A stretch of DNA of 64,000 bases from Pedobacter sp. Leaf170. GTDB lineage: Bacteria > Bacteroidota > Bacteroidia > Sphingobacteriales > Sphingobacteriaceae. Position numbers and translations under genes: made by a program. Location of the stretch: the NCBI RefSeq assembly GCF_920984665.1, contig NZ_CAKLBP010000002.1, forward strand, positions 558,001-622,000, given 5' to 3'. Positions 17,342 through 26,520 of the stretch are shown here, piece after piece. Below the pieces are notes generated by a model that made no database searches, was not told the origin of the DNA, and saw only the letters and a list, made by a program, of their open reading frames with translations. Position 1 is the stretch's first letter, and every line of letters starts with the position of its first letter.

Positions 17342-17638
17342 AAACATAAAAACCTGATTAAGAGAACGGAGCCTGTGGCTGCTCCACTAAAGGCTAAAAT
17401 TAGTTTAATATGTTAAGATTCTTTTCAGCTGCTCTGGTTTTCTTATTTGGGTAAAATGGAATTAAAGAATATACAATAAACAATAAACAATGAGCAATTT
17501 ACAATAAATAAAAACCAAAGACCAAGAACCAAATCGCAATGATCAATAACCATTTCCATCATCCATTTTCCATCAACCATCATATATTTTACATCCTTAC
17601 TAATCCATTTTCCATAACCTTACATTAATTTACACATT
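17342..17638. other. Low-complexity intergenic spacer
   Basis: About 300 bases made of short repeated words (AATAAACAATAAACAAT, ACCAAAGACCAAGAACC, CCATCATCCATTTTCCATC). No gene, terminator or RNA motif seen. The word-like composition resembles spacers elsewhere in the window, but here no long hairpin forms. Confidence 0.5.
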
Positions 17639-18304
17639 ATGATACGCTTACAAAATATTGAAAAGGTTTACCGAACCGACACTGTAGAAACACTGGCCAT
17701 AAATAACATTAGTTTAGATATTGCCAAAGGAGAATTTTTATCCATCATGGGTCCTTCCGGTTGCGGTAAAAGCACGTTGCTAAACATTATGGGCTTGCTA
17801 GATGATCCATCCAAAGGCAATATCGTTATCGATAATCAAGACATTAACCGTTTTACAGATAAAAAACTGGCCAATTTCAGAAATGAAAAACTGGGTTTCA
17901 TTTTTCAGAGTTACCATTTAATTAACGATCTGCAAGTTTTGGATAATGTAGAATTGCCATTGCTTTATCGCAGTTTATCTGCTAAAGAAAGAAAAGAACT
18001 TGCCACAGCAGCATTAGAAAAAGTTGGTTTATCTAATCGGTTAAAACATTTTCCTAGTCAGCTGTCTGGCGGGCAAAGACAACGCGTAGCCATTGCAAGG
18101 GCAATTGTTGGTCGGCCGCAAATTATACTTGCCGATGAGCCTACCGGTAACCTGGATAGCGCAATGGGTAACGAGATTATGGATATACTCATTAACCTGA
18201 ATAAAAACGAAGGTACTACCATTGTAATGGTTACCCATGATGAAAGTATGGCGCAAAAAACGCATAGGTTAGTACGCCTTTTTGATGGTTCTCAAGTTCA
18301 ATAA
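17639..18304 (+). CDS. ABC transporter ATPase, MacB/LolD type
   Basis: 221 aa, a single nucleotide-binding domain. Walker A GPSGCGKST is at residues 38-46, the Q-loop at GFIFQSYHLI, the ABC signature LSGGQRQRVAIARA near 141 and Walker B LADEPTGNLDS near 162, with the switch His in VTHDESMA. The family supplies ATP hydrolysis for mechanotransmission-type exporters (macrolides, peptides, lipoproteins). Two FtsX/MacB-type permeases follow within 21 bases. Confidence 0.95.
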   Translation: MIRLQNIEKVYRTDTVETLAINNISLDIAKGEFLSIMGPSGCGKSTLLNIMGLLDDPSKGNIVIDNQDINRFTDKKLANFRNEKLGFIFQSYHLINDLQVLDNVELPLLYRSLSAKERKELATAALEKVGLSNRLKHFPSQLSGGQRQRVAIARAIVGRPQIILADEPTGNLDSAMGNEIMDILINLNKNEGTTIVMVTHDESMAQKTHRLVRLFDGSQVQ

Positions 18305-18314
18305 AGAAACAGCT

Positions 18315-19544
18315 ATGTTAAAGAATTACTTCAAAATTGCTATCGCTGTATTAAAAAGGAGAAAGTTTTTCACCTTCATCAGCTTATTTGGCATCAGCTT
18401 TACGCTTACCATATTAATGGTTGCAACTGCTTTGGCAGATAAAATGTTTAGTCCGGATTACCCGGATGATAAACAGGAACGTTCGCTATACGTAGAAAGA
18501 ATAGAAATCAAGAATACGAAACAAGGCTGGGTAAATATGAGTAACCTATCTTTTCATTTTTTTGAACAATATGCTTCGAAATTAAAAACAGTTTACAAAA
18601 TAGCCATTTCCTCGGGCGAGAAATCTTCAAATGCTTATGTTAACAATAAAAAACTGGTTATTGGTTACAAATACACCAACGCCGATTACTGGAATGTTTT
18701 GAACTACAAGTTTATTGAAGGTAAGCCCTATACCGATGTAGAAATTAAAAATTTAGAGCGTGTTGCGGTAATTTCTAAAGAGACAAAGGAGGCTTATTTT
18801 GGTGATGTAAAATCAGTTATTGGTCAATACATTTCTGCTGATAATATTAACTATAGGGTTATTGGTGTAGTAGAAAATGTTCCGGGCTCGGTGCGCAATT
18901 TTACTGGAGATATGTACTTGCCATTTACACTTTCGAGAGATAAAAAAGATACCGGTTTAATGGGGTCATGTAATGGCGTATTGCTTGGTCGAACTGAAAG
19001 CGACTTACCCAAAATGAAGAAAGAATTTGCTCAAATGGTTAATAAATTGCCTATTCCGCCAGAGTTTGATAAAATTTATTGCAATGCAGATAAGCATTTA
19101 ATTAGCATAACACGTAGAATGGCCGGAAATTCTACCGATGATGGTGTTACTAAAGTAATTACCATTGGCGGTGTTTTTGTTTTACTTTTCTTGCTGCTTC
19201 CAACCATCAATCTGGTTAACATTAACATCACCAGAATTATGGAACGTTCATCAGAAATTGGCGTCCGCAAAGCCTTTGGCGCATCTTCCAAAACCTTAGT
19301 TTACCAGTTTATTGTCGAGAATTTAATTTTAACTTTTATAGGTGGGTTGATAGGAATTTTGCTTTCTGTGCTGGTTATTTACCTGATAAATGATTCAGAT
19401 TACATATCAAACTTCAACCTCAGCATGAATTTAAAAGTCTTTTTTATAAGTCTTTTAACATGCTTTTTATTCGGGTTAATTTCCGGAGTTTATCCGGCCT
19501 GGAGAATGTCTAAATTAAATATTGTTAAAGCTTTAAAGGCTTAA
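18315..19544 (+). CDS. ABC transporter permease, MacB/FtsX type (first of a pair)
   Basis: 409 aa from the ATG at 18315, 10 bases after the ATPase stop; the longer frame starting at 18282 overlaps the ATPase and is rejected. One N-terminal membrane helix (~19-40), a periplasmic MacB_PCD-like domain (~45-265) and three C-terminal helices of the FtsX domain. The cytosolic coupling segment ERSSEIGVRKAFGAS is characteristic. Pairs with the next gene to make a heterodimeric permease. Confidence 0.92.
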   Translation: MLKNYFKIAIAVLKRRKFFTFISLFGISFTLTILMVATALADKMFSPDYPDDKQERSLYVERIEIKNTKQGWVNMSNLSFHFFEQYASKLKTVYKIAISSGEKSSNAYVNNKKLVIGYKYTNADYWNVLNYKFIEGKPYTDVEIKNLERVAVISKETKEAYFGDVKSVIGQYISADNINYRVIGVVENVPGSVRNFTGDMYLPFTLSRDKKDTGLMGSCNGVLLGRTESDLPKMKKEFAQMVNKLPIPPEFDKIYCNADKHLISITRRMAGNSTDDGVTKVITIGGVFVLLFLLLPTINLVNINITRIMERSSEIGVRKAFGASSKTLVYQFIVENLILTFIGGLIGILLSVLVIYLINDSDYISNFNLSMNLKVFFISLLTCFLFGLISGVYPAWRMSKLNIVKALKA

Positions 19545-19565
19545 ATCGCCATAAATAAAATATAT

Positions 19566-20741
19566 ATGTTTAAGCATCTATTTAAATTAATATGGAATAA
19601 AAGGAAGCAAAACTTTCTTTTTTTAACAGAAATTCTGATTTCGTTTCTGGTTGTGTTTGCTGTTTTTTCTTACATAACTTATTACTATCAGAACTATTCA
19701 AGGCCTTTAGGTTTTGATTATAACAGGGTTTGGGCAATTGCTTATAGCGGTGAGCAATTGTCTAAAAACCCTGATACCTTAACTACCTTTTATGCTAATC
19801 TGGAGAAAAGTTTAAAATCTATGCCAGAGATTAAAGAAGTTAGTTTTTCGCATTCTAATTTTCCATACTCTTCTAGTTTTATGAACAGAGGGTTAAAATA
19901 TGGAAAGAAAGATTTTAATATGATTAATCATTACGTAGTTTCTAACGATTATAACAAAGTATGGGATGTGAAACTGAAATATGGCAGGTGGTTTTTGCCC
20001 GAAGATTTGGTTACGAAAGATAAAGCCATCATTATTAATGAATCTTTAAGACAGGAAATGTTTGGAAAGGAAAAGGGAATAGGTAAAATAATAGGCGATG
20101 AGAAAGAAAAGTTAAAAGTTATTGGCATTGCAAATGATTTCAAATCAGACGGAGATTTTGCACCGATGAATAACATCATGTTTGTGCAGCTTGATACAGC
20201 TAATTTAAAATGGACAAGTAACATTTTAATAAAAGTAAACGAAACTGCCGATGCAACTTTTGAAAGCAAGCTGTATAAATTTATGACAAGCACCACACGC
20301 AGTGCTGTAGAAATACAGCACGTTGATGAAATGCGGGCATCAAGAAACAGAACTACACTGATACCTATATTTCTGTTTGTAATTGTTGCCGCTTTCTTGA
20401 TTATAAATGTTGCGCTTGGCTTGTTTGGCGTATTGTGGTACAACATTAATAAAAGAAAAGGAGAAATTGGATTAAGGCGGGCGATTGGTGCAAGTGGTGC
20501 CTCGGTATCTTTACAAATGGTTTTAGAATCATTAATACTAACTACAATTTCGTTATTATTAGGTTGTTTTTTTGCTGTTCAGTTTCCGCTGTTAAATGTT
20601 TTTGCCATACCTGCAAGCGTTTATGTTATAGCCATTTTATTAGCAATATTATTTATTTATACATTGGTTTTGGCTTGTTCGTTGTATCCGGGTAAGCAAG
20701 CGGCGGCAATTCATCCTGCCATTGCATTGCATGAAGACTAA
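19566..20741 (+). CDS. ABC transporter permease, MacB/FtsX type (second of a pair)
   Basis: 391 aa with the same topology as its neighbour: an N-terminal helix (~17-40), an extracytoplasmic domain and three C-terminal helices. The coupling motif is KRKGEIGLRRAIGASGASV. It begins 21 bases after the first permease. Its last codons overlap a possible early start of the sigma-54 regulator, which ties transporter and regulator in one operon. Confidence 0.92.
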   Translation: MFKHLFKLIWNKRKQNFLFLTEILISFLVVFAVFSYITYYYQNYSRPLGFDYNRVWAIAYSGEQLSKNPDTLTTFYANLEKSLKSMPEIKEVSFSHSNFPYSSSFMNRGLKYGKKDFNMINHYVVSNDYNKVWDVKLKYGRWFLPEDLVTKDKAIIINESLRQEMFGKEKGIGKIIGDEKEKLKVIGIANDFKSDGDFAPMNNIMFVQLDTANLKWTSNILIKVNETADATFESKLYKFMTSTTRSAVEIQHVDEMRASRNRTTLIPIFLFVIVAAFLIINVALGLFGVLWYNINKRKGEIGLRRAIGASGASVSLQMVLESLILTTISLLLGCFFAVQFPLLNVFAIPASVYVIAILLAILFIYTLVLACSLYPGKQAAAIHPAIALHED

Positions 20742-20757
20742 TTTTTTAACTTCGTAT

Positions 20758-22131
20758 ATGATTTTAGTTGTTGATGATGATATCGCGGTAAGAGCTTCAA
20801 TTTCGCTTCTGCTAAAAGGAGCCGGGAATGAGGTGCTTACGGCTGATAATGCTGTTGAAGCTTTTGAAAGGGTGCAATCAAAAAAGCCTGATCTGATTAT
20901 TTTAGATTTAAATTTTTCTAACGATACATCTGGTAAGGAGGGAATGAGTTTGCTTAAAAAAATCAGAGCGGTTGATACCAAAGTGCCAATTATTTTAATT
21001 ACCGGATGGGCAAGTATCGAACTTGCAGTAGAGGGTATGAAACTTGGCGCCAATGATTTTGTTAACAAACCCTGGAATAACGAATATCTCTTACAAACCG
21101 TTGAAACCCTTTTGCAATTAAATGTAAGGCAAGCTATTTCTCAAAGCCGGAAATCACTAACAAAAAAATATAATTTCTCGCAAATTATCGGTGAAGATGC
21201 CGGGTTAATTAATATTTTAGAAACTATTGGTAGGGTAGCAGGAACAAATGCTTCTGTGTTAATTACCGGCGAAAGCGGTACGGGCAAAGAATTAATTGCA
21301 GAAGCTATACACGAGAACAGTGCCCGCTCTTTAAAGCCTTTTGTTAAGGTAAATTTGGGAGGCATTTCTACCTCATTGTTTGAAAGTGAAATGTTTGGCC
21401 ATGTTCGCGGTGCCTTTACCGATGCTCGTTTCGACAGAATCGGGCGCTTTGAAATGGCCAATAAGGGCACAATCTTTTTAGATGAGATTGGCGATTTGGA
21501 AGCTTCTAGTCAGGTAAAGCTTTTAAGGGTTTTGCAAGATAGAACTTATGAAGTTTTGGGCAGCAGCCGAACCAAAACTGTTGATGCAAGGGTTGTTTGC
21601 GCAACCAATAAAAACCTGAACGAAATGGTAGGTTCGGGATTGTTTAGGGAAGATTTACTCTACAGAATAAACCTGATAACTATTCATTTGCCTGCGTTGA
21701 GGGAGCGTTCGGGTGATATCCCGCTTCTGGTAAATTTCTTTATCGAAAATATGAAAGAGCTCTACAATAGGCCAGATTTACAGGTTATACCCTCAGCGGT
21801 GCGTTGGTTGCAGCAATTGCCTTTGCCGGGAAACATTCGCCAGTTAAAAAATCTGGTAGAACGAACCGTTCTTATCAGCAATAAAAATGAATTAGGTATT
21901 GATGATTTTAAGTCGCAGTTAAATTTATCGCCTTTAAAAAACGATAAAGTGAAATTACCGGGTGTTGGTACCATGACTCTTGAGCAAATGGAGGCTGAAA
22001 TGGTAAAGCAGGCTATGAATTTCCATAAAAACAGAATTACAAAAGCGGCTGCATCTTTAGGTATAACCAGAAATGCACTTTATCGCCGCCTGGAGAAGCA
22101 TCAAATTCCTTTTAATGAAACTGAAGACTAA
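20758..22131 (+). CDS. Sigma-54-dependent response regulator (NtrC family)
   Basis: 457 aa from the ATG at 20758 (an ATG at 20731, overlapping the permease stop, would add nine residues). Receiver domain: VVDDD at the start, phosphoacceptor Asp in LIILDLNFS. AAA+ domain: Walker A GESGTGKE, the sigma-54 loop reads GAFTDA rather than the textbook GAFTGA, a common natural variant, and Walker B is GTIFLDEIGD. A Fis-type HTH closes the protein (RITKAAASLGITRNALYRRL). It should activate sigma-54 promoters, probably including its own export operon (inference). The cognate kinase overlaps its 3' end. Confidence 0.95.
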   Translation: MILVVDDDIAVRASISLLLKGAGNEVLTADNAVEAFERVQSKKPDLIILDLNFSNDTSGKEGMSLLKKIRAVDTKVPIILITGWASIELAVEGMKLGANDFVNKPWNNEYLLQTVETLLQLNVRQAISQSRKSLTKKYNFSQIIGEDAGLINILETIGRVAGTNASVLITGESGTGKELIAEAIHENSARSLKPFVKVNLGGISTSLFESEMFGHVRGAFTDARFDRIGRFEMANKGTIFLDEIGDLEASSQVKLLRVLQDRTYEVLGSSRTKTVDARVVCATNKNLNEMVGSGLFREDLLYRINLITIHLPALRERSGDIPLLVNFFIENMKELYNRPDLQVIPSAVRWLQQLPLPGNIRQLKNLVERTVLISNKNELGIDDFKSQLNLSPLKNDKVKLPGVGTMTLEQMEAEMVKQAMNFHKNRITKAAASLGITRNALYRRLEKHQIPFNETED

Positions 22132-23404
22132 GTATATTTTATTTATCGTAATTCTGCACATCATTTGTTTGGTGCTGAGTTATTTCATTTTCCAAACAGA
22201 AAAGCTCATTTTCATCGTTTCTGAAGTTGCCATCTTATGCTCGGTTGTTATTTCTATCAATCTGTATAAACAATTAATTAGTCCGCTTACCTATTTAAAA
22301 CAAGGAATTTCTGCAATTAAGGATAAAGATTTTAACGTAAAATTTGTAGAAACCGGCAAAAAAGAAGTTGATGAATTGGTTGGCGTTTATAACCGCATGA
22401 TTGATGAATTAAGGGCAGAACGAACCCGACAGGAAGAACAGCATTTTTTTCTGGAAAAACTGATTCAAACTTCTCCAACCGGGATTATTACACTCGATTT
22501 TGATAAACAGATTAAACAGATTAATCCTAAAGCATTGGCGATTTTGAAAACAAATCCTGAATTGCTCGAAACACATATACACAACATGCAAACCGGTACT
22601 GCTAAAATGATTAGGATTGATGGCTTACATAACTATAAAGTGCAAAAATCTAAATTTATGGATAGGGGTTTTGAGCGCATATTTATTATGTTGGAAGAAG
22701 TAACTGCCGAAATTTTTGCAGCCGAAAAAGGGGTTTATAATAAGGTTATCAGAATGATGGCACATGAAGTTAACAACACAATTGGTCCGGTAAATTCGAT
22801 AATGAATACTGCATTGGCTCAACAGAGTTTGTGGGCCAACGATAAAGAGTTAATGATAAAAAATGCGATGAAAGTAGCTATCGACCGAAATCAAAATTTG
22901 AGCATTTTTATGCGGAATTTTGCTGATTTAGTTAAGCTACCTAAAGCCAATCGTAAGCAGATTGATTTGGTTTCTTTGCTTATTTCGATAACGGAACTAC
23001 TGCATTTTACACTTCAGGAGAAAAATATCGAATTCAAATTTAATATTCCAGATAAACCTTTTTTTATTCTTGCTGATGTAGAACAGATGGAGCAAGCGTT
23101 AATTAACATTGTAAAAAATGCTGTTGAGGCTATTGGAAAAAATGGTATAGTCAAAATCTATATAGATTTTGAAGATTATAGATTGGATATTTCTAACTCA
23201 GGAAATGGCATATCGCCAGAGCATGAAGACATGTTATTTAGCCCGTTTTTTACAACTAAGAAAGACGGACAGGGCATAGGCCTAACTCTGGTCCGGGAAA
23301 TATTACTAAATCATAATTTTAGTTTCAAACTAAAAACCTATGGTATAGATGATACCAGATTTGAGATAAAATTTAAAGAAGGTAATCAGACATTTCCCAT
23401 CTAA
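22115..23404 (+). CDS. Sensor histidine kinase, NtrB/NtrY-like, partner of the sigma-54 regulator
   Basis: 429 aa from the ATG at 22115, which overlaps the regulator stop by 17 bases. Two N-terminal membrane helices (~7-50) with almost no periplasmic part, a HAMP domain (~52-105), a short PAS-like segment (~115-200), the H box MMAHEVNNTIGPVNS and an HATPase_c with INIVKNAVEAIG (N box) and GQGIGLTLVREI (G2). NtrB-like kinases typically pair with NtrC-like regulators, and the gene overlap supports that here. Signal input is probably intramembrane or cytosolic. Confidence 0.92.
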   Translation: MKLKTKYILFIVILHIICLVLSYFIFQTEKLIFIVSEVAILCSVVISINLYKQLISPLTYLKQGISAIKDKDFNVKFVETGKKEVDELVGVYNRMIDELRAERTRQEEQHFFLEKLIQTSPTGIITLDFDKQIKQINPKALAILKTNPELLETHIHNMQTGTAKMIRIDGLHNYKVQKSKFMDRGFERIFIMLEEVTAEIFAAEKGVYNKVIRMMAHEVNNTIGPVNSIMNTALAQQSLWANDKELMIKNAMKVAIDRNQNLSIFMRNFADLVKLPKANRKQIDLVSLLISITELLHFTLQEKNIEFKFNIPDKPFFILADVEQMEQALINIVKNAVEAIGKNGIVKIYIDFEDYRLDISNSGNGISPEHEDMLFSPFFTTKKDGQGIGLTLVREILLNHNFSFKLKTYGIDDTRFEIKFKEGNQTFPI

Positions 23405-23450
23405 AATTAAGGCATTATTCTGCGGTATTTTTGCCTAATTTTTTATCTCT
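23405..23450 (+). terminator. Possible terminator after the kinase
   Basis: AATTAAGGCA and TGCCTAATT pair imperfectly (one bulged A) across a ~16-base loop and are followed by TTTTT. Confidence 0.45.
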
Positions 23451-23470
23451 TCGTTTTTAAAATACTTTAG

Positions 23471-24932
23471 CTACAAATTAACTATCCATGTCGCTAAATC
23501 ATCATCTGTAGATAAACCTATTTTTTTCCTGATTCTATATTTACGGCTTTCTACGGCTCTTAAAGATGTTTTGCTAAAGTATGCTATCTCTTTTGTATTA
23601 AATCCGAGTTTTAACTTAGCGCATAAATCTAAATCTGATGATAGAATATCGGGGGAGTGTTTAGTCAGCTTGTAGATAAAAACAGGGTGATGCTCTTTAA
23701 ATTTAGCATAAAATGAGGGGTCGTTGTCTTTTACAAGATTGTTAATTTCTTTCAACACATCTTCGCTCAATTTATCTACCTGCAATTCCTCAAACTTCCT
23801 ATTTAATAATGTTTTTTCTTGTTGATGGGTTTTAACTGAATTGCTATGCTTGTTTCGCAGATGAAAGAAGGCCAGGATAGATGCAATTACGGCAATAATA
23901 GCTGCCACAATTAGCGTAACGTAAGTCATCCGGCTTTTTTCGTGGTGAGTTTCTTTCTCAGCAAGTATAATTTCTGCAGTTACCTGAGAAGAAACTTTAT
24001 TTGCAGCTGCAATACTATCAGTAATAGCTGCATACATGCTTGCGTAATTTTTAGCATTATCTTTATCGCCCAGTTTTTCGTAAAGCTGCGCAATTAACCT
24101 ATAGCTTGCTTTTATATTGCCTACTCTTTTACCCTTTTGGGCAATTTTTAATGCGGTTTTATAATATAATAATGCACTATCTGTTTCATTTCGCTTTGTG
24201 TAAATCTGACCTAAACCCAGAAATGATTCTATGCTCAGTTTAAGAAGTTTTAGTTTTTCAGCCAATGCATTTGATGCTTCAAAATAATGCTTCGCAGAAT
24301 CAAGCTGGCCTTTGTTGAGATAAAATGTACCAAGTAAAGAAGCATCAATTACCAATGCGTTTTTCAATTTTTTATTTGAAATAAATTGCTGGATATTATA
24401 ACTTTTTTTTCGGTAGTATAAAACCGAATCTAAGTTAACAGGTACGGTTTTGTTGTTTTCAATATTCACCGCCCTTAATCGATATACTCTTCCTAAATTA
24501 AAATTCCTTAAATCCTTCTCTTCTATTTTTTTAGCATAAGTTTCAGATTCTAAGAGATATTCTTTACTCTTATTAAAGAAAAATAAATTTCCATAGCAAT
24601 TCGCTTTTAATGCAAAGAGATGAGAAAGACTTGCAGGATTTTTTAATGCTCTAACTTCAGGCTCAATTTTTTGGATGGTTTTAAGTGCTTCATCGAACTT
24701 GCCACTATTATAAAGATTTACGCACCTTAAAATTAAAAAGGTTAACTGTTCCTTGTTGGTATTGGTGTGCCCTGGTTTGCTTTAATAGTTTTTGTATCAT
24801 CAAATCACTGGAGTCAACATCAGTCATATCTCTTCCAATTAGATATGCTTTATCCATTGAGTGTTTGCTAGGCGATTGAGCAAAGCAAATCGTACTGATT
24901 AAAAAAATGATGACAAATAGTGATAATTTCAA
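23471..24932 (-). pseudogene. TPR-repeat, membrane-anchored LuxR-type regulator, disrupted by a +1 frameshift
   Basis: The head (24932 down to ~24770) encodes a signal peptide/anchor (LSLFVIIFLISTICFAQ) and runs out of frame to a stop at 24708. The frame one base over is open from 24784 down to 23471 and carries TPR repeats (LYNSGKFDEALKTIQKIE, LNKGQLDSAKHYFEASNALA, NETDSALLYYKTALKIA), a membrane helix (~TLIVAAIIAVIASILAFFHL), a coiled coil and a C-terminal LuxR-like HTH (GFNTKEIAYFSKTSLRAVESRKYRIRKK). Removing one G of the GGG at about 24770-24772 restores a continuous ~487-aa protein. The start would be TTG at 24932; no ATG is in frame. A sequencing indel is as likely as true decay. Confidence 0.75.
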
Positions 24933-25040
24933 AAAAAGGGTGATTTTAAAAGTTAAACATGGATACTAAAATAAATAAAAGGGAGGACTTGCTTAGCACA
25001 ATTAGGAATATATTTTCTACATGTGCTTTTTGTATTAAAG

Positions 25041-25073
25041 AAAAAAGCTGCTTTACATTTGTAAAGCAGCTTC
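25041..25073 (-). terminator. Terminator of the tRNA-fMet/tRNA-Glu operon
   Basis: AAGCTGCTTTACA and TGTAAAGCAGCTT form a perfect 13-bp stem; read on the minus strand it is followed by TTTTCTTT, directly after tRNA-Glu. Confidence 0.85.
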
Positions 25074-25074
25074 G

Positions 25075-25146
25075 TAGCCCGTAGGGGAATCGAACCCCTG
25101 TTTCCAGAATGAAAATCTGGCGTCCTAACCCCTAGACGAACGGGCC
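25075..25146 (-). tRNA. tRNA-Glu (anticodon TTC)
   Basis: 72 bases. Acceptor GGCCCGT/ACGGGCT (one G-U), D-arm TCGTCTAGGGGTTAGGA, anticodon loop TTTTCAT giving TTC, T-arm CAGGGGTTCGATTCCCCT, discriminator A. Confidence 0.96.
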
Positions 25147-25156
25147 ATTTTGATTT

Positions 25157-25215
25157 GCGATTTCGGATTTAAGTGTTACGATTGGTAAAATATACAATCA
25201 TTAATCTAAAATCGC
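25157..25215. repeat. Imperfect inverted repeat between tRNA-fMet and tRNA-Glu
   Basis: GCGATTTCGGATTTA (25157-25171) and TAATCTAAAATCGC (25202-25215) pair at about 11 of 14 positions. It resembles the intercistronic hairpin near 32870 (GATTTACGATTTT). Confidence 0.4.
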
Positions 25216-25224
25216 CATTCAACT

Positions 25225-25300
<76 letters not shown>

Positions 25301-25361
25301 TTATATTTGGTGTTTTTAATTCGGCATTAGCTCTAACGAGCGTAATCCCGAAACTTCGGGA

Positions 25362-25379
25362 CTCCACCCCGCATTATAT
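25362..25379 (-). repeat. Partial duplication of the 5' end of tRNA-fMet
   Basis: An 18-base exact copy of 25289-25306 (the first 12 bases of tRNA-fMet plus six upstream bases). It lies between the operon promoter and the functional tRNA and is followed on the minus strand by a palindrome TCCCGAAGTTTCGGGA instead of the rest of the tRNA. Confidence 0.75.
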
Positions 25380-25433
25380 ACAACTCGTTTTTAGCTTGAA
25401 TTAAATCCTTAACTCTGTTTCCGAATTGGAATG

Positions 25434-25465
25434 CAAAGATATAATTCGTTTCTTTGTAGTGCAAA
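25434..25465 (-). promoter_or_regulatory. Promoter of the tRNA-fMet/tRNA-Glu operon
   Basis: On the minus strand TTTG (25465-25462), 20 bases, then TATCTTTG (25441-25434): a full match to TTTG-N20-TAnnTTTG. It is divergent from era, whose ATG is at 25487. Confidence 0.8.
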
Positions 25466-25486
25466 TTTTTTTTAAAAAATATTTTA

Positions 25487-26389
25487 ATGGCACATAAAGC
25501 AGGTTTTGTTAGTATAATTGGTAAGCCAAATGTTGGTAAATCAACCTTGATGAATGTGCTTGTAGGCGAGCGACTTAGTATTATTACACCTAAAGCGCAA
25601 ACCACAAGACACCGCATTTTAGGTATAGTAAATGAAGAAGAATATCAGATTGTTTTTTCTGATACTCCAGGTATTATCAAGCCCAAATATAGTTTGCAAG
25701 AAAGTATGATGAGCTTTGTTAATGGTTCTTTAACCGATGCTGATGTGCTTTTATTTGTGACCGACATTAACGAAACACACGATGAAGACGACGTTTTAGA
25801 TAAATTAATTAAACGCGACATTCCAACAATTGTACTGATTAACAAAATAGATACAGCGTTACAAGAGCAGGTGGATGAAAAAATTGCTTATTGGCAGGAA
25901 AAATTAAACCCGGTGGCCATTTATGCAATTTCTGCTTTGCACAAACATAATGTTGATGGATTATTAGAACGCGTTCTGGAAATGCTGCCCGAACATCCAC
26001 CATATTACGATAAAGAAGAATTAACCGATCGTTCTGAGCGTTTTTTCGTGTCCGAAATCATCCGCGAAAAAATCTTTTTAAACTACCAGAAAGAAATTCC
26101 ATACAGTACCGAAGTTATTGTAAAAAGCTTTAAAGAAGAAGAATTACGTTCTGGTAAAGAAGGTGATTTAATGGTTAGAATAAGCGCCGAAGTTGTGGTA
26201 GAACGCGATTCGCAAAAAAACATTTTAATTGGTACGGGTGGTAAAATGCTTAAAAAAGTGGGTACCGAAGCCCGCCTCGAAATTGAGAAGTTTTTAGGAA
26301 ATAAAGTTTTTTTAGAACTGTTTGTTAAAGTAATTCCCGATTGGAGAAGCAAAAAGAATTACCTAAAGAGCTTTGGTTACGATAATTAA
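25487..26389 (+). CDS. era: GTPase Era (16S rRNA binding, 30S assembly)
   Basis: 300 aa, standard length. G1 GKPNVGKST at ~10-18, G2 region TTRHRILGI, G3 DTPGI, G4 NKID, followed by the C-terminal KH domain (~200-300) with the Era signature EIIREKIFLNYQKEIPYS and IGTGGKMLKKVG. Era couples GTP hydrolysis to binding the 3' end of 16S rRNA during small-subunit maturation; peripheral to the membrane. It is followed by der, a second ribosome-assembly GTPase. Confidence 0.98.
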   Translation: MAHKAGFVSIIGKPNVGKSTLMNVLVGERLSIITPKAQTTRHRILGIVNEEEYQIVFSDTPGIIKPKYSLQESMMSFVNGSLTDADVLLFVTDINETHDEDDVLDKLIKRDIPTIVLINKIDTALQEQVDEKIAYWQEKLNPVAIYAISALHKHNVDGLLERVLEMLPEHPPYYDKEELTDRSERFFVSEIIREKIFLNYQKEIPYSTEVIVKSFKEEELRSGKEGDLMVRISAEVVVERDSQKNILIGTGGKMLKKVGTEARLEIEKFLGNKVFLELFVKVIPDWRSKKNYLKSFGYDN

Positions 26390-26400
26390 GCGTACCTTTG
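26372..26400 (+). promoter_or_regulatory. Possible promoter for der, inside the 3' end of era
   Basis: TTTG at 26372-26375 and a perfect TACCTTTG at 26393-26400, separated by 17 bases (slightly short). A start near 26407 would give a ~110-base 5' UTR that contains the inverted repeat at 26426-26509. Confidence 0.45.
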
Positions 26401-26425
26401 CAGCCCGAAATAAATCGGTTAGTAG

Positions 26426-26509
26426 TTGATAGTCAATGGCTGATAGCCCAATCGTTTAAGCAGCTTGCCTAAACACCGCGACCATTAACTATAAGCCATT
26501 AACTATCAA
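26426..26509 (+). repeat. 21-base inverted repeat in the der 5' region
   Basis: Left arm 26426-26446 (starts TTGATAG, ends CTGATAG), right arm 26489-26509 (starts CTATAAG, ends ACTATCAA); 19 of 21 positions pair. The right arm ends 11 bases before the der ATG. Confidence 0.7.
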
Positions 26510-26520
26510 TAACACATACA

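Noticed and set aside
17460..17638. Micro- or minisatellite between tolC and the ABC ATPase genes
   Set aside because: The repeated words are short and irregular and no fixed period could be assigned; it is better called low-complexity spacer.
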